Shown here: one piece after another, positions 19,037 to 28,128 of the stretch
Layout: every line of letters starts with the position of its first letter
Numbering within the stretch: position 1 is the first letter of the stretch
NCBI RefSeq assembly: GCF_007859675.1
Contig: NZ_CP042305.1
Span: 3,596,001 to 3,660,000 of the forward strand
Direction: 5' to 3'
From: Humibacter ginsenosidimutans
Lineage (GTDB): Bacteria; Actinomycetota; Actinomycetes; Actinomycetales; Microbacteriaceae
Length of the DNA: 64,000 bases
Notes under the pieces: generated by a model
What the model was told of the DNA's origin: nothing
Seen by the model: the letters and a program-made list of their open reading frames with translations, nothing else
The model's database searches: none
Program-made: the position numbers and the translations under genes

Positions 19037-20101
19037 GTGAGCACATCGCACGACACGGTGCAGCGCACCGAGGCGGCCGCCGTACAGCCATCGGCCGGTG
19101 GCCTGCAGATCAGCGGCCTCAACAAGATGCTCGGCGGACGCAGCATCATCGACGACCTGAACCTCACGGTCGGCGAGGGAGAGCTGGTCTCCCTGCTCGG
19201 GCCCTCCGGCTGCGGCAAGACCACCACTCTGCGCATGATCGCCGGGTTCCTCGCCCCCGACAGCGGCACCATCAGGGTCGCGGGGAGAGACGTGACGCAC
19301 CTGGGCGCCGAGCGCCGGCCGAGCGCGATGGTCTTTCAGAACTATGCGCTCTGGCCGCACATGACCGTCTTCAAGAACGTGGCCTTTCCCCTGAAGCTGC
19401 GCAAGCTGCCGAAGGCCGAGATCACGCAGCGCGTGGAGAGCGTGCTCGACCTGGTCAACCTGCTGCACCACCGCGACTCACGACCGGGACAGATCTCCGG
19501 CGGTGAGCAGCAGCGAGTGGCGCTGGCGCGTGCCCTCGTGCAGGAGCCCGATCTCCTGCTGCTCGACGAGCCGCTGAGCAACCTCGACGCGAAGCTGCGC
19601 GTGAAGGTCCGCGAGGACATCCGCGAGATCCAGCAGAGGCTGGGCATCACCACGGTCATCGTGACGCACGACCAAGACGAGGCGATGTCGATCTCTGATC
19701 GCATCGCGGTCATGAACGCGGGCAAGATCGAGCAGTACAGCACGCCGGAAGACCTCTACGAGCATCCGAAGACGACGTTCGTCGCCACGTTCATCGGCAC
19801 GATGAACCGCATCGAGGGCAACTATCGAGACGGGGCCATCGAGCCGGGCGACGAGATCACCGGCGTGCGTCCCGAAGACGTGCACTTCAGCGTGCAGCGG
19901 GTGGCGGGCGCGCTGCCCGCCACCGTCGAGCGCGTCATCCCGCGCGGGCACTTCTACGAGCTCTACCTCAAGCGGCAGGATGCCACGTTGCGCGCCTACG
20001 TCACGGGCGAGATTCCCGCGGTCGGGGCAGAGGGCTTCGCGCGGATCGACAAGGCGATGACCTTCGTCGACGGCGTGCTGCAGCAGGCGGCCGTACGGTG
20101 A
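19037..20101 (+). CDS. ABC transporter ATP-binding protein with TOBE domain
   Basis: 354 residues. Walker A GPSGCGKTT, signature SGGEQQRVALARAL, Walker B LLLLDEPLSNLD and the switch His in VTHDQDEA are all present, followed by an OB/TOBE-like C-terminal region, as in the PotA/UgpC/FbpC group. The GTG is preferred because AGGGG is six bases upstream; an ATG two codons earlier is too close to it. Unlike the two CUT1 importers further right, this system carries its own ATPase, marking it as self-contained. Its stop overlaps the GDPD-IMPase start (GTGA). Confidence 0.9.
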   Translation: MSTSHDTVQRTEAAAVQPSAGGLQISGLNKMLGGRSIIDDLNLTVGEGELVSLLGPSGCGKTTTLRMIAGFLAPDSGTIRVAGRDVTHLGAERRPSAMVFQNYALWPHMTVFKNVAFPLKLRKLPKAEITQRVESVLDLVNLLHHRDSRPGQISGGEQQRVALARALVQEPDLLLLDEPLSNLDAKLRVKVREDIREIQQRLGITTVIVTHDQDEAMSISDRIAVMNAGKIEQYSTPEDLYEHPKTTFVATFIGTMNRIEGNYRDGAIEPGDEITGVRPEDVHFSVQRVAGALPATVERVIPRGHFYELYLKRQDATLRAYVTGEIPAVGAEGFARIDKAMTFVDGVLQQAAVR

Positions 20102-21627
20102 CCACGGCGCGCACGCGGGTGGCGGCATCCGCTCACCGCGGCGACTCGTCTCGCTTTCGTGAGAACACGCTCCCCGCGATCCGATCCGCGATCCGCTCCG
20201 GCGCCGAGTTCGTCGAGATCGACGTCAGGGTGACCTCCGACGGGGCGGTCGTCGTGCTGCACGATCCGACGCTGGAGCGGCTGTGGGGCGTGCCGGAGCC
20301 GGTGGCCGAGGTGGCGCTGGATCGCATCCGTCTGCTCGGCGACCGGGACGACCGTCCGCCGCTCCTGAGCGAGGTGCTCGAGCTCTTCGGCGACACGGCA
20401 TCGACCCTGCTCGTCGACATGGATGCGCCCGAGCTGGCCGCGCCGGCATTCGCCGTCGTCGCGGCCAGCGGCGTGGAGGTCGCCTGGTGCGGGGACATCG
20501 AGGGGATGCGCACGATCCGCTCGCTCGACCCGACGGCACGCATCTGGATGCCGTGGGACGCGCCCCGTGCACCGCGTCCCGACGAGATCGCCGAGCTGGC
20601 TCCGGAGTGCATCAACACCGAGGTCGTCGCGATGACGCCCGAGCTGGTGGAGCAGATCCACGGCCTCGGCTGCACGGTGACCGTGTGGACGGTCGACGAC
20701 GAGTGGACGATGCGCTGGGTGGCGCGGATGGGAGTGGACACGGTGACGACGAATCGGCTGACGCGGCTTCAGGAGACCATCGCCGACGAGCAGGCGGGCA
20801 CGGCGGATGCCGGTGCTGCGCTCGACGTCGAACGCGCGATGATGGTGGCGCGCGAGCTCGGCACGTGGGCCATCGACTACACGAGCTCGACGGACCCGGG
20901 CACTGTCTCCACCAAGAAGGACGGCGCCGACCTGGTGACCGAGGTCGACGTCGCCGTCGAACGTCACGTGCGCGAGATCGTCGGACTGCACTTTCCCGAC
21001 CACGACTTCGTCGGCGAGGAGATGGGCGGCGAGGCTCGACCGGGGGTGCCCTGCTGGTATCTCGACCCGGTGGACGGCACGGCGAACTTCGCGAACGGCG
21101 TGCCGTGGACGGCGTTCTCCCTCGCGCTCGTCATCGACCGTGAGCCGATCGTCGGCGTGGTCGGCGACCCGTGGCGGAAGGAACTGTTCGAGGCTGCACG
21201 GGGCAGGGGCGCGTTCCGCAACGGCGAGCGGCTCGCCCTCGCGCAGGCGCCGGCCGACGAGAACGCGCTCATCGGCAAGATCGTGTCGACCGAGCTCGCG
21301 AATCACCGCCCGTGGCCCGGCATGCTCGAGTTTCTGGAACGCCTCGGCGATCGCTACTGCACGATGCGGGTGATGGGATCGGGCACCATGACGCTGTTGG
21401 GCGTCGCGGCGGGCAGGGGAGTCGGTGCCGTCATCGGCAGGTTCGGACCTGAGGACCATCTCGCCGCAGCGCTGATCGTGGCAGAGGCGGGCGGTGTCGT
21501 GCTCGACGAGCAGGGCGAGCCCACGCTTTTCCCGACCGGCGGAGGCATCCTGTCCGCCACGCCGGCCGCCGCCGGGATCATCTCCGAGTTGTGGGCGGAA
21601 GCCCGCGCCGCGAATCCCGGTTCCTGA
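20098..21627 (+). CDS. Fusion: glycerophosphodiester phosphodiesterase + inositol monophosphatase
   Basis: 509 residues, two enzymes in one chain. Residues about 8-230 are a GDPD barrel: AHRG (His13), VEID (Glu40, Asp42) and LHDPTL (His55) are the catalytic and metal residues. Residues about 245-500 are an IMPase-superfamily phosphatase: GEE at 306-308, DPVDGT at 323-328 and Asp453 in the PEDHLAAA segment form its metal site. No signal peptide, so it acts in the cytoplasm on something imported. Known chemistry: GDPDs cut glycerophosphodiesters and IMPases dephosphorylate inositol phosphates. Together they could turn glycerophosphoinositol into glycerol, phosphate and myo-inositol. It is the last gene of the importer operon and lies next to the iol genes. 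Confidence 0.88.
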   Translation: MTTARTRVAASAHRGDSSRFRENTLPAIRSAIRSGAEFVEIDVRVTSDGAVVVLHDPTLERLWGVPEPVAEVALDRIRLLGDRDDRPPLLSEVLELFGDTASTLLVDMDAPELAAPAFAVVAASGVEVAWCGDIEGMRTIRSLDPTARIWMPWDAPRAPRPDEIAELAPECINTEVVAMTPELVEQIHGLGCTVTVWTVDDEWTMRWVARMGVDTVTTNRLTRLQETIADEQAGTADAGAALDVERAMMVARELGTWAIDYTSSTDPGTVSTKKDGADLVTEVDVAVERHVREIVGLHFPDHDFVGEEMGGEARPGVPCWYLDPVDGTANFANGVPWTAFSLALVIDREPIVGVVGDPWRKELFEAARGRGAFRNGERLALAQAPADENALIGKIVSTELANHRPWPGMLEFLERLGDRYCTMRVMGSGTMTLLGVAAGRGVGAVIGRFGPEDHLAAALIVAEAGGVVLDEQGEPTLFPTGGGILSATPAAAGIISELWAEARAANPGS

Positions 21628-21632
21628 CCGCC

Positions 21633-22304
21633 CTACGCGACCTCGCGAACCTTGCCCTGCTTGATGTGCAGGCGGCGCTGCGCACGTCGTGCGACGGCCG
21701 AATCGTGGGTCACGATCACGAGCGTGAGCCCGCGGTCGCGCCACAGCCCTTCGAGCAGCTCCATGATCTCGTCGCGGGTCTCCTCGTCGAGGTTGCCCGT
21801 CGGCTCGTCGGCCAGCAGCACCTCAGGCTCTTTCACGAGGGCGCGCGCGATGGCGACGCGCTGCTGCTGACCGCCGGAGAGCTCAGACGGCCGGTGGTCA
21901 CCGCGGTCGCCGAGTCCGACGGACTCCAGTGCCTTGACGGCCCGCTCGCGACGCTCGGATGCCGAGATGCCGAGCGGAACGAGCGCGGTCTCGACGTTCT
22001 CGAGCGCGGTCAGCGTCGGGATCAGGTTGAAGCCCTGGAAGACGAAGCCGATCTCCTTGCCGCGGATGCCCGTGAGCTTGCCGTCCCCGAGCTTGCCGAG
22101 GCTGGAGTCCTCGAGTTCGACCGTGCCGGAGGTGGGTCGATCGAGGGCGCCGAGCATCTGCAGCAGCGTCGACTTGCCGCCGCCCGTCGGACCCTGGATG
22201 GCCACGAGTTGGCCGTCGGGGATCTCGAGCGTGACGTCGTTGAGGGCCGTCACCTTGCGCCCCTTGCCCGGGTATTGCTTCGTGACGTTCTTCAGCTTGT
22301 ACAT
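21633..22304 (-). CDS. ABC transporter ATP-binding protein (MacB/LolD type)
   Basis: 223-residue ATPase typical of the FtsX/MacB export class. Walker [10 protein letters not shown], signature [15 protein letters not shown], Walker [13 protein letters not shown] and the switch His are clear. The upstream permease on the same strand completes the transporter. It converges on the GDPD-IMPase gene with five bases between stops. Confidence 0.92.
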   Translation of the reverse strand: MYKLKNVTKQYPGKGRKVTALNDVTLEIPDGQLVAIQGPTGGGKSTLLQMLGALDRPTSGTVELEDSSLGKLGDGKLTGIRGKEIGFVFQGFNLIPTLTALENVETALVPLGISASERRERAVKALESVGLGDRGDHRPSELSGGQQQRVAIARALVKEPEVLLADEPTGNLDEETRDEIMELLEGLWRDRGLTLVIVTHDSAVARRAQRRLHIKQGKVREVA

Positions 22305-22368
22305 CGTGTGGTCCTTCGTTCGTGCCGAGTGCGTGGAGATCTGCCGCTGTGCTGTGCTCGTCGGCGCG

Positions 22369-23943
22369 CTACTGCACCGAACGCAGCGCCTCCGCCGGGC
22401 GCAGCCTGGATGCCCGCCATCCGCCGATCGCGCCGGCCAGCAGTCCGCCGAGCACGGCGAGCGCGACGGCGATCACGATGATCCACACGGTGATCGGTGC
22501 GCTCAGGTCGACCTGGGTCGATGCGGAACTCGCCGCGGACCTGGCCGCCTCGCCGAAGCCGCCTGCGCCCCCGAAACCTGCGCCTGGTGCTCCGGTCGAC
22601 ACCGCGCCGCCGCCTCCCGTCCGCTCGCCGCCGAACGCTCGGCGTGCGCCGTCGGCGAGCGCGCCGCCGAAGCCGCCGCTCGACACTCCGCCCGTGAGGG
22701 TGGGGGAGATCACGTTCACGACCAGCACGCCGATCAGGCCGACGACGATGCCGACCACACCGCCGATGACACCCTGCACGACGGACTCGCCGGCGACCTG
22801 GCCGACGATGCGCCGGTTCGACCAGCCGATCGCCTTCAGGGTGCCGAACTCACGGGTGCGGCGAGTGACTCCGGAGATGGTGAACAGGATGGCGATCAGG
22901 AACGCCGCCGCCAGCACGATGACGGAGAGCCAGGTGCCGAGGTTGGAGACCAGCTGGCCCGCGCTGCCGAGCGAGCCGGAGACGCTGGAGGCGAGGTCCG
23001 CCTGAGTGGACACCGTGGTGCCGGGGACCGACTTCTGCAGCGCTGACTTCAGCGAGTCGACGTCGCTCGCCGACTGGGCTGAGACGTAGATGGTCGAGAT
23101 CTTGCCCTTCTCGGTCGAGAGACTCTGGGCGACATCCAGCGGGATGTAGACGTTGGCGGCAGTGGCCGAGTCGGAGCCGGTCGGCTTGACGGTGCCGACC
23201 ACCTTGAAGTCCTTGCCGCCCACGCTCAGCGTGTCGCCGACCGACAGGCTCTTCGACTTGGCGTAGCTCGAATCGAGCACGGCGACATCCTTGCCCGCGT
23301 CGCTCGCAGCGAGCGTGCGGCCCTTCGCGAGCGCGGTCGAGGCGACCGGGCCGACGGCTTTCGCGCCGGGTGTGATGCCCATCACGCTGAACGAGTTCAC
23401 CTGGAACGAGCTGCCGCCCTTGCCGTCGGCGCCGCCGGTGTCGGACTGGGTGCCCCCGCTGCCGCTCTGCCCGAAGCCGCCCTGGCCGCCTTGGCTGCGC
23501 TGGCTGAAGTCGGGCAGGGTGCCGTTGAAGCTCGTGTTCTGCAGCGAGAGCACCGCGGATGCCGCTGCCACGCCCGAGGTCTTCTTCACGGCCGTCAGCT
23601 TGGTCTCGTTCATCACGTTGGTGCCGAAGCCGACGCTCAATCGCGAGGAGTCGACCTTGCGGCTGCCGTCGCTCGACTTGGTGCCGGAGTTGGCGCCGAA
23701 GTTGAAGCGCGGACCCTGTGCCTGGTCGCCGCCCGCGGTGGGCGCGCTGACCGGCTTGGTGATGGTGATGTCGGTGCCCACCCCGTAGACCGACTGCAGC
23801 ACCTGCGCCTGTGCGTTCTTCACGCCGGCCGCGACCGAGTTGACGATGATGACGAGCGCGATCGCCAACGCCATGCCGATGGCGATGATGATGGTCTGCC
23901 TGCGTCGGCCGAGCAGCTCTCGGCGCAAGTAGGTTCCGAACAT
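22369..23943 (-). CDS. FtsX/MacB-type ABC permease with extracytoplasmic domain
   Basis: 524 residues. One N-terminal membrane helix (IIIAIGMALAIALVIIV) is followed by a large extracytoplasmic MacB-PCD-like domain of about 330 residues and three C-terminal helices with the FtsX motif RTREFGTLKAIGWS. Two Gly/Ser-rich low-complexity insertions occur, one in the outer domain and one before the last helix. GGAGG precedes the ATG; the longer open frame upstream is not coding. Such pairs export or extract peptides and lipoproteins or mediate antimicrobial resistance. The divergent two-component genes suggest envelope-stress control. Confidence 0.88.
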   Translation of the reverse strand: MFGTYLRRELLGRRRQTIIIAIGMALAIALVIIVNSVAAGVKNAQAQVLQSVYGVGTDITITKPVSAPTAGGDQAQGPRFNFGANSGTKSSDGSRKVDSSRLSVGFGTNVMNETKLTAVKKTSGVAAASAVLSLQNTSFNGTLPDFSQRSQGGQGGFGQSGSGGTQSDTGGADGKGGSSFQVNSFSVMGITPGAKAVGPVASTALAKGRTLAASDAGKDVAVLDSSYAKSKSLSVGDTLSVGGKDFKVVGTVKPTGSDSATAANVYIPLDVAQSLSTEKGKISTIYVSAQSASDVDSLKSALQKSVPGTTVSTQADLASSVSGSLGSAGQLVSNLGTWLSVIVLAAAFLIAILFTISGVTRRTREFGTLKAIGWSNRRIVGQVAGESVVQGVIGGVVGIVVGLIGVLVVNVISPTLTGGVSSGGFGGALADGARRAFGGERTGGGGAVSTGAPGAGFGGAGGFGEAARSAASSASTQVDLSAPITVWIIVIAVALAVLGGLLAGAIGGWRASRLRPAEALRSVQ

Positions 23944-24114
23944 GAGGTCCTCCGTGGGGGTCGAGCACAAGGTAGGCATCCGCGATGTGCCGTCGCTATG
24001 GCGAACTTGTGGGTTGACCTTGTAATTCGTGGCATCTCTTCGGAACATGAGAGCCGGATGGCCGACTCTCAGACTGCGCATAAGGAGGGCACAGGTCGCT
24101 CGAACTCTGCGCTT

Positions 24115-24126
24115 GATAATGGGAGC
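24115..24126 (+). promoter_or_regulatory. Leaderless -10 element before the response regulator
   Basis: GATAAT is followed by six bases and then the ATG, so transcription would begin at or within a base of the start codon. No ribosome-binding site is present. The rest of the 183-base divergent gap contains a TTGACC at about 24013 that may belong to either gene. Confidence 0.5.
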
Positions 24127-24888
24127 ATGTCCACCCCAGTCACCGCCTCCGAGCACGGCCTGCGCCCGACCGCAGCGCCCCTTCACCACGCGGACGGCTC
24201 GCCGATCCGCATCCTCGTCGTCGACGACGAGCGCACCCTCACCGATCTGCTTCAGATGGCCCTGCGCTACGAGGGCTGGGAGGTGAAGTCCGCCGCGACG
24301 GGACAGCAGGCGTTGACGCTCGCCCGCGAGTTCAACCCCGACGCCGTCGTGCTCGACATCATGCTTCCCGACATCGACGGGCTGCAGGTGATGGCGAGGA
24401 TGCGTGAGGGCGGCGGAGAGACGCCCGTGCTGTTCCTCACCGCGAAGGACTCGCTCGATGACCGCATCGCCGGCCTGACCGCAGGCGGCGACGACTACGT
24501 CACCAAGCCGTTCAGCCTCGAGGAGCTCGTGGCCAGGCTCCGCTCGCTGCTGCGACGCTCCCGTGCGCTCATCGCCGACACGCAGGACCCGCGCATCATC
24601 GTCGGCGATCTCGTGCTCGACGAGGACTCCTACGAGGTGACGCGCGCCGGCGAGCCCATCTCGCTCACCGCCACCGAGTTCGAACTGCTGCGCTACCTCA
24701 TGCGCAACCCGCGCCGCGTGCTCTCGAAGGCGCAGATCCTCGACCGGGTGTGGAGCTACGACTTCGGCGGCACGTCCAGTGTCGTGGAGCTCTACATCTC
24801 CTACCTGCGCAAGAAGATCGACGCCGGCCGTACGCCGATGATCCACACCGTGCGCGGCGCCGGCTACATGGTGAAGGCCGCGGAGTAG
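24127..24888 (+). CDS. OmpR-family response regulator
   Basis: 253 residues: about 30 unstructured residues, a receiver domain (IRILVVDDE, phospho-acceptor Asp77 in VVLDIMLPD, Lys in VTKPF) and an OmpR/PhoB winged helix (LTATEFELLRYLMRN ... HTVRGAGYM). It is followed 47 bases later by its histidine kinase and is divergent from the MacB-like transporter, which is a likely target. Confidence 0.93.
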   Translation: MSTPVTASEHGLRPTAAPLHHADGSPIRILVVDDERTLTDLLQMALRYEGWEVKSAATGQQALTLAREFNPDAVVLDIMLPDIDGLQVMARMREGGGETPVLFLTAKDSLDDRIAGLTAGGDDYVTKPFSLEELVARLRSLLRRSRALIADTQDPRIIVGDLVLDEDSYEVTRAGEPISLTATEFELLRYLMRNPRRVLSKAQILDRVWSYDFGGTSSVVELYISYLRKKIDAGRTPMIHTVRGAGYMVKAAE

Positions 24889-24935
24889 CGCTCGGCGTCC
24901 CGCCACCTCAACGCCGAACGACGAAAGGGCATCCC

Positions 24936-26654
24936 GTGACCGACGAGACACCGACGTCGGCCGCACCCGACGGACAGCAAACGGACTCGGCGGCCGCGAT
25001 GCCGCCGCGACCAGCAGAGCCGGATGCCATGCGTCGGTCCCCGCGCCGATTCCGCGACCGGGTGCGCGACCTGTTCACGCCGTTGAGCCGCGTCACGTTG
25101 CGCACGCGGCTCGTGCTCTCCGTCGTCGCGCTGGTGGCGGTGCTCGGCGTGGTCGTCGGCCTCGTCAGCGCCCTGTTCCTTCGGAGCTATCTCGTCGGAC
25201 AGCTCGATCGTCAATTGGAGAGCGTTGCACAGCGCGGGCGCCTGGTCGCGGTGCAGGCCATCGTGCAGCAGGGCGGCATCACGGCGCAGCAGCTCGCGGG
25301 CTCGGTCGGACGGGCATCCGGCCTGCCGCCTGCCACGGTGGTTTCCGTCGTGACGACGTCGGGCGAGATGGTGTCGTTCTCGCTCAACGACGATCCGAAT
25401 GCGACGCAGCACGTCTTCACCGACGCGGAGAACGAGAAGATCGCGACGGTGCCGGCGAACGGCGAGCCCACCGACGTGGGTCTCGGCTCCGCGCTCGGGG
25501 ACTACCGATTCGTGGCCGTGCAGCTGCCGGGCTCGGCCGAGCTCCTCGTCGGCCTGCCGCTGTCGAACGTGACGGCGACGACCACCCAACTGCTCACGAT
25601 CATCCTGTTCGTGACGCTGGTGGTCGTGGTGCTGGCCGGCGCCCTCGGAACCTTCATCGTCGTGCTCGCCCTTCGTCCGCTGGCGCGCGTGGCCGCGACG
25701 GCGACCGAGGTCTCTCGTCTGCCGCTCGATCGCGGCGAGGTGGCCCTTGCCGTACGTGTGCCGGAGAAGGACACCGACCAGCACACCGAGGTCGGGCGGC
25801 TGGGGGCCGCGTTCAATCAGATGCTCGGGCATGTGGCATCCGCACTCACGGCCAGACAGGCCAGCGAGAACAAGGTGCGGCAGTTCGTGGCGGATGCCTC
25901 CCATGAGCTCCGCACCCCGCTCGCTTCCATCCGCGGCTATGCGGAACTCACCCGCAGGGCCCCGGAGCCCTTGCCCGACAGCGCGTCGCGTTCGCTCTCG
26001 CGCATCGAGTCCGAGGCGGATCGCATGACCGACCTCGTGGAAGACCTGCTCCTGCTCGCCCGGCTCGACGAGGGTCGCGAGCTCGACCACGATCCGGTCG
26101 ACCTGTCACGGCTCGTGATCGACGTGGTGTCCGATGCTCACGCTGCAGGCCGTGGGCACACCTGGAACGTGGACCTTCCGCCGGAGCCGGTCGCCGTGAT
26201 CGGTGACGAGAAGCGTCTGCACCAGGTGTTCGCCAACCTGCTGACCAACGCGCGCGTGCACACTCCGGAGGGCACGGTGGTCGACACGGCGCTGCGCGTC
26301 GACGGGGAGCGGGCTGTGGTCACTGTCACCGACAACGGGCCCGGCATCCCCGACGAGCTGCAGCCCGTGCTCTTCGAGCGCTTCGCCAGGGGCGACCCGT
26401 CGAGGGCGCGGCACACCGGCTCGACGGGGCTCGGTCTCGCGATCGTGCAGGCCGTCGTGCGGGCGCAGGGCGGGGAGGTCGCCGTCGAGAGCGAGCCGGG
26501 CTGCACGGTGTTCACCGTGACGCTTCCGATCGGAGAATCCGCAGCGGCCGATGCCGAGGAGTCGGTGATCGAGCTCACGCCGGAGGAGATGGCCGCACTG
26601 GAGGGCGAGCAAGCGCCGAGCGTCGATCCGCAGCAGGTCGATCCGCAGCAGTAG
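24936..26654 (+). CDS. Sensor histidine kinase
   Basis: 572 residues. Two membrane helices (about residues 60-85 and 210-235) enclose an extracytoplasmic sensor of roughly 125 residues; HAMP follows, then the dimerisation box DASHELRTPLASIRGY with His323 and a HATPase domain (NLLTNARVHTP, DNGPGIP, GSTGLGLAI). GAAAGGG precedes the GTG. The C-terminus is an acidic tail with a VDPQQ repeat. Partner of the response regulator just upstream; the signal is unknown. Confidence 0.93.
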   Translation: MTDETPTSAAPDGQQTDSAAAMPPRPAEPDAMRRSPRRFRDRVRDLFTPLSRVTLRTRLVLSVVALVAVLGVVVGLVSALFLRSYLVGQLDRQLESVAQRGRLVAVQAIVQQGGITAQQLAGSVGRASGLPPATVVSVVTTSGEMVSFSLNDDPNATQHVFTDAENEKIATVPANGEPTDVGLGSALGDYRFVAVQLPGSAELLVGLPLSNVTATTTQLLTIILFVTLVVVVLAGALGTFIVVLALRPLARVAATATEVSRLPLDRGEVALAVRVPEKDTDQHTEVGRLGAAFNQMLGHVASALTARQASENKVRQFVADASHELRTPLASIRGYAELTRRAPEPLPDSASRSLSRIESEADRMTDLVEDLLLLARLDEGRELDHDPVDLSRLVIDVVSDAHAAGRGHTWNVDLPPEPVAVIGDEKRLHQVFANLLTNARVHTPEGTVVDTALRVDGERAVVTVTDNGPGIPDELQPVLFERFARGDPSRARHTGSTGLGLAIVQAVVRAQGGEVAVESEPGCTVFTVTLPIGESAAADAEESVIELTPEEMAALEGEQAPSVDPQQVDPQQ

Positions 26655-26755
26655 GTCGTGGTGCCCCGGCGGGTTCGGGAGCCGGAGCTCGGCCCGCGTG
26701 GGCTCTGTCGGCCACCGGCCCGACGCATCCGCGCCGCCGGTGGAAGACTGACGCC

Positions 26756-27607
26756 ATGCGCATCGCTCTCACCGGAGGAACGGGCAAGCTCGGACGCACC
26801 GCAGTGCGCGTGCTTCGCGAAGCCGGCCACGACGTCATCTCCCTCGACATCACCGGCACTCGCGGCCCCGGCTTCCTGCAGGTCGACCTCACCGACTACG
26901 GGCAGGTGATCGACGCCCTCGCCGGAGTGCGCGACGGTGCGACGACGCAGCCCTACGACGCGATCGTGCACCTTGCCGCGATTCCGGCGCCGGGCATCCG
27001 CAGCGACGTTGCCACGTTCGAGAACAACATCTCGAGCACCTACCACGTGTTCCAGGCGGCAAGGACGCTCGGCATCCGCAACATCGTGTACGCGTCGAGC
27101 GAGACCGTGCTCGGGCTGCCTTTCCTGCAGGACCCGCCCTACCTGCCGATCGACGAGGAGTACGCCGGGCGCCCCGAGTCGGCCTACTCGCTGGTCAAAC
27201 ACCTCGAAGAGACGATGGCGCGCGAGTTCACGCGCTGGGATCCGACGCTGAAGATCTTCGGGCTGCGGTTCTCCAACGTGATGGACCCCGACGACTACGC
27301 GGCCTTCCCCGGATACGACGTCGACCCGAAGAACCGGCGCTGGAACGCGTGGGGCTACATCGACGCGCGCGACGGAGCCCAGGCCATCCTCAAGGCGCTC
27401 GAGTCGGATGCCACGGGCTTCGAGGCCTTCATCATCGCGGCCGCAGACACGGTCTCCGATCGTTCCAATGCGGAGCTCGCCGCAGCCGAGTTTCCCGACG
27501 TGCGCGTCAACCGCGACCTCGGCGAGCACGACACGATGCTGTCGATCGACAAGGCCAGGCGGCTGCTCGGCTACGCGCCGCAGCACTCCTGGCGCGAGCA
27601 CGTGTAG
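26756..27607 (+). CDS. NAD-dependent epimerase/dehydratase (extended SDR)
   Basis: 283 residues. TGGTGKLG binds the dinucleotide and YSLVK (around residue 142) gives the catalytic Tyr and Lys; the Ser lies in YASSETVLG. Length and style resemble uronate dehydrogenase or UDP-sugar epimerase-like short forms. GGAAGA precedes the ATG. It stands alone between the kinase gene and a convergent MarR gene, so context gives no pathway. Confidence 0.85.
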   Translation: MRIALTGGTGKLGRTAVRVLREAGHDVISLDITGTRGPGFLQVDLTDYGQVIDALAGVRDGATTQPYDAIVHLAAIPAPGIRSDVATFENNISSTYHVFQAARTLGIRNIVYASSETVLGLPFLQDPPYLPIDEEYAGRPESAYSLVKHLEETMAREFTRWDPTLKIFGLRFSNVMDPDDYAAFPGYDVDPKNRRWNAWGYIDARDGAQAILKALESDATGFEAFIIAAADTVSDRSNAELAAAEFPDVRVNRDLGEHDTMLSIDKARRLLGYAPQHSWREHV

Positions 27608-27639
27608 AACGTCTCAGACGCGCGGCGGGGGCGAACGGC

Positions 27640-28128
27640 TCAGAACTCGTTCATGCGATGCAGCAGGCGGGCGAACACTCGCACGTCCTCGACGTTCCAG
27701 CCGGTGAGTCCGGCGCGCAGTTCCCGGCGGTTGTTGCCGATGATGCGGTCGAGTCGGCCGCGCGCCTCGTCGGTGATCGTGAAGTAGGTGGCGCGACGGT
27801 CGGCCGGGTCCTGCTCCCTGCGGAGCAGCCCGAGCTGTTCGAGCTGGGATGCCTGCCTGCTCACCAGAGACTTGTCGGCGGAGAGCGCCTCGGCGAGAGC
27901 CCCCGCGTGCATCGGGCCGGAGCGGAGCAGGGCGCTGAGCATCAGATAGCCGAACGGCTGCACCTGCGGATGCAGCTCCTGGGCCTGCAATCGCATGCGG
28001 TTGCGCAGCTGTACGAACAGGGCGCCGAACTCCCGTTCGACCGAGACGATCGCGTCGTCGAGATCACCGGTACCGGAGGGCACGGAGGCGTCGGCGACGT
28101 GATCGGTCTCGGTCATGGTCGGAATCAT
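27640..28128 (-). CDS. MarR-family regulator coupled to the drug exporter
   Basis: 162 residues. A MarR winged helix with GALAEALSADKSLVSRQASQLE and wing DRRATYFTITDEAR. The ATG overlaps the stop of the upstream MFS gene as ATGA, so the two are translated together; an internal ATG four codons later is an alternative. As second gene of the operon it probably represses its own promoter, where several GTTG/CAAC dyads occur. Confidence 0.86.
   Translation of the reverse strand: MIPTMTETDHVADASVPSGTGDLDDAIVSVEREFGALFVQLRNRMRLQAQELHPQVQPFGYLMLSALLRSGPMHAGALAEALSADKSLVSRQASQLEQLGLLRREQDPADRRATYFTITDEARGRLDRIIGNNRRELRAGLTGWNVEDVRVFARLLHRMNEF

Noticed and set aside
22369..24966. Very long frame that would extend the MacB-like permease N-terminus
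   Set aside because: The extension runs across the divergent promoter and antisense to the response regulator; the ATG at 23943 has GGAGG and a proper N-terminal helix.
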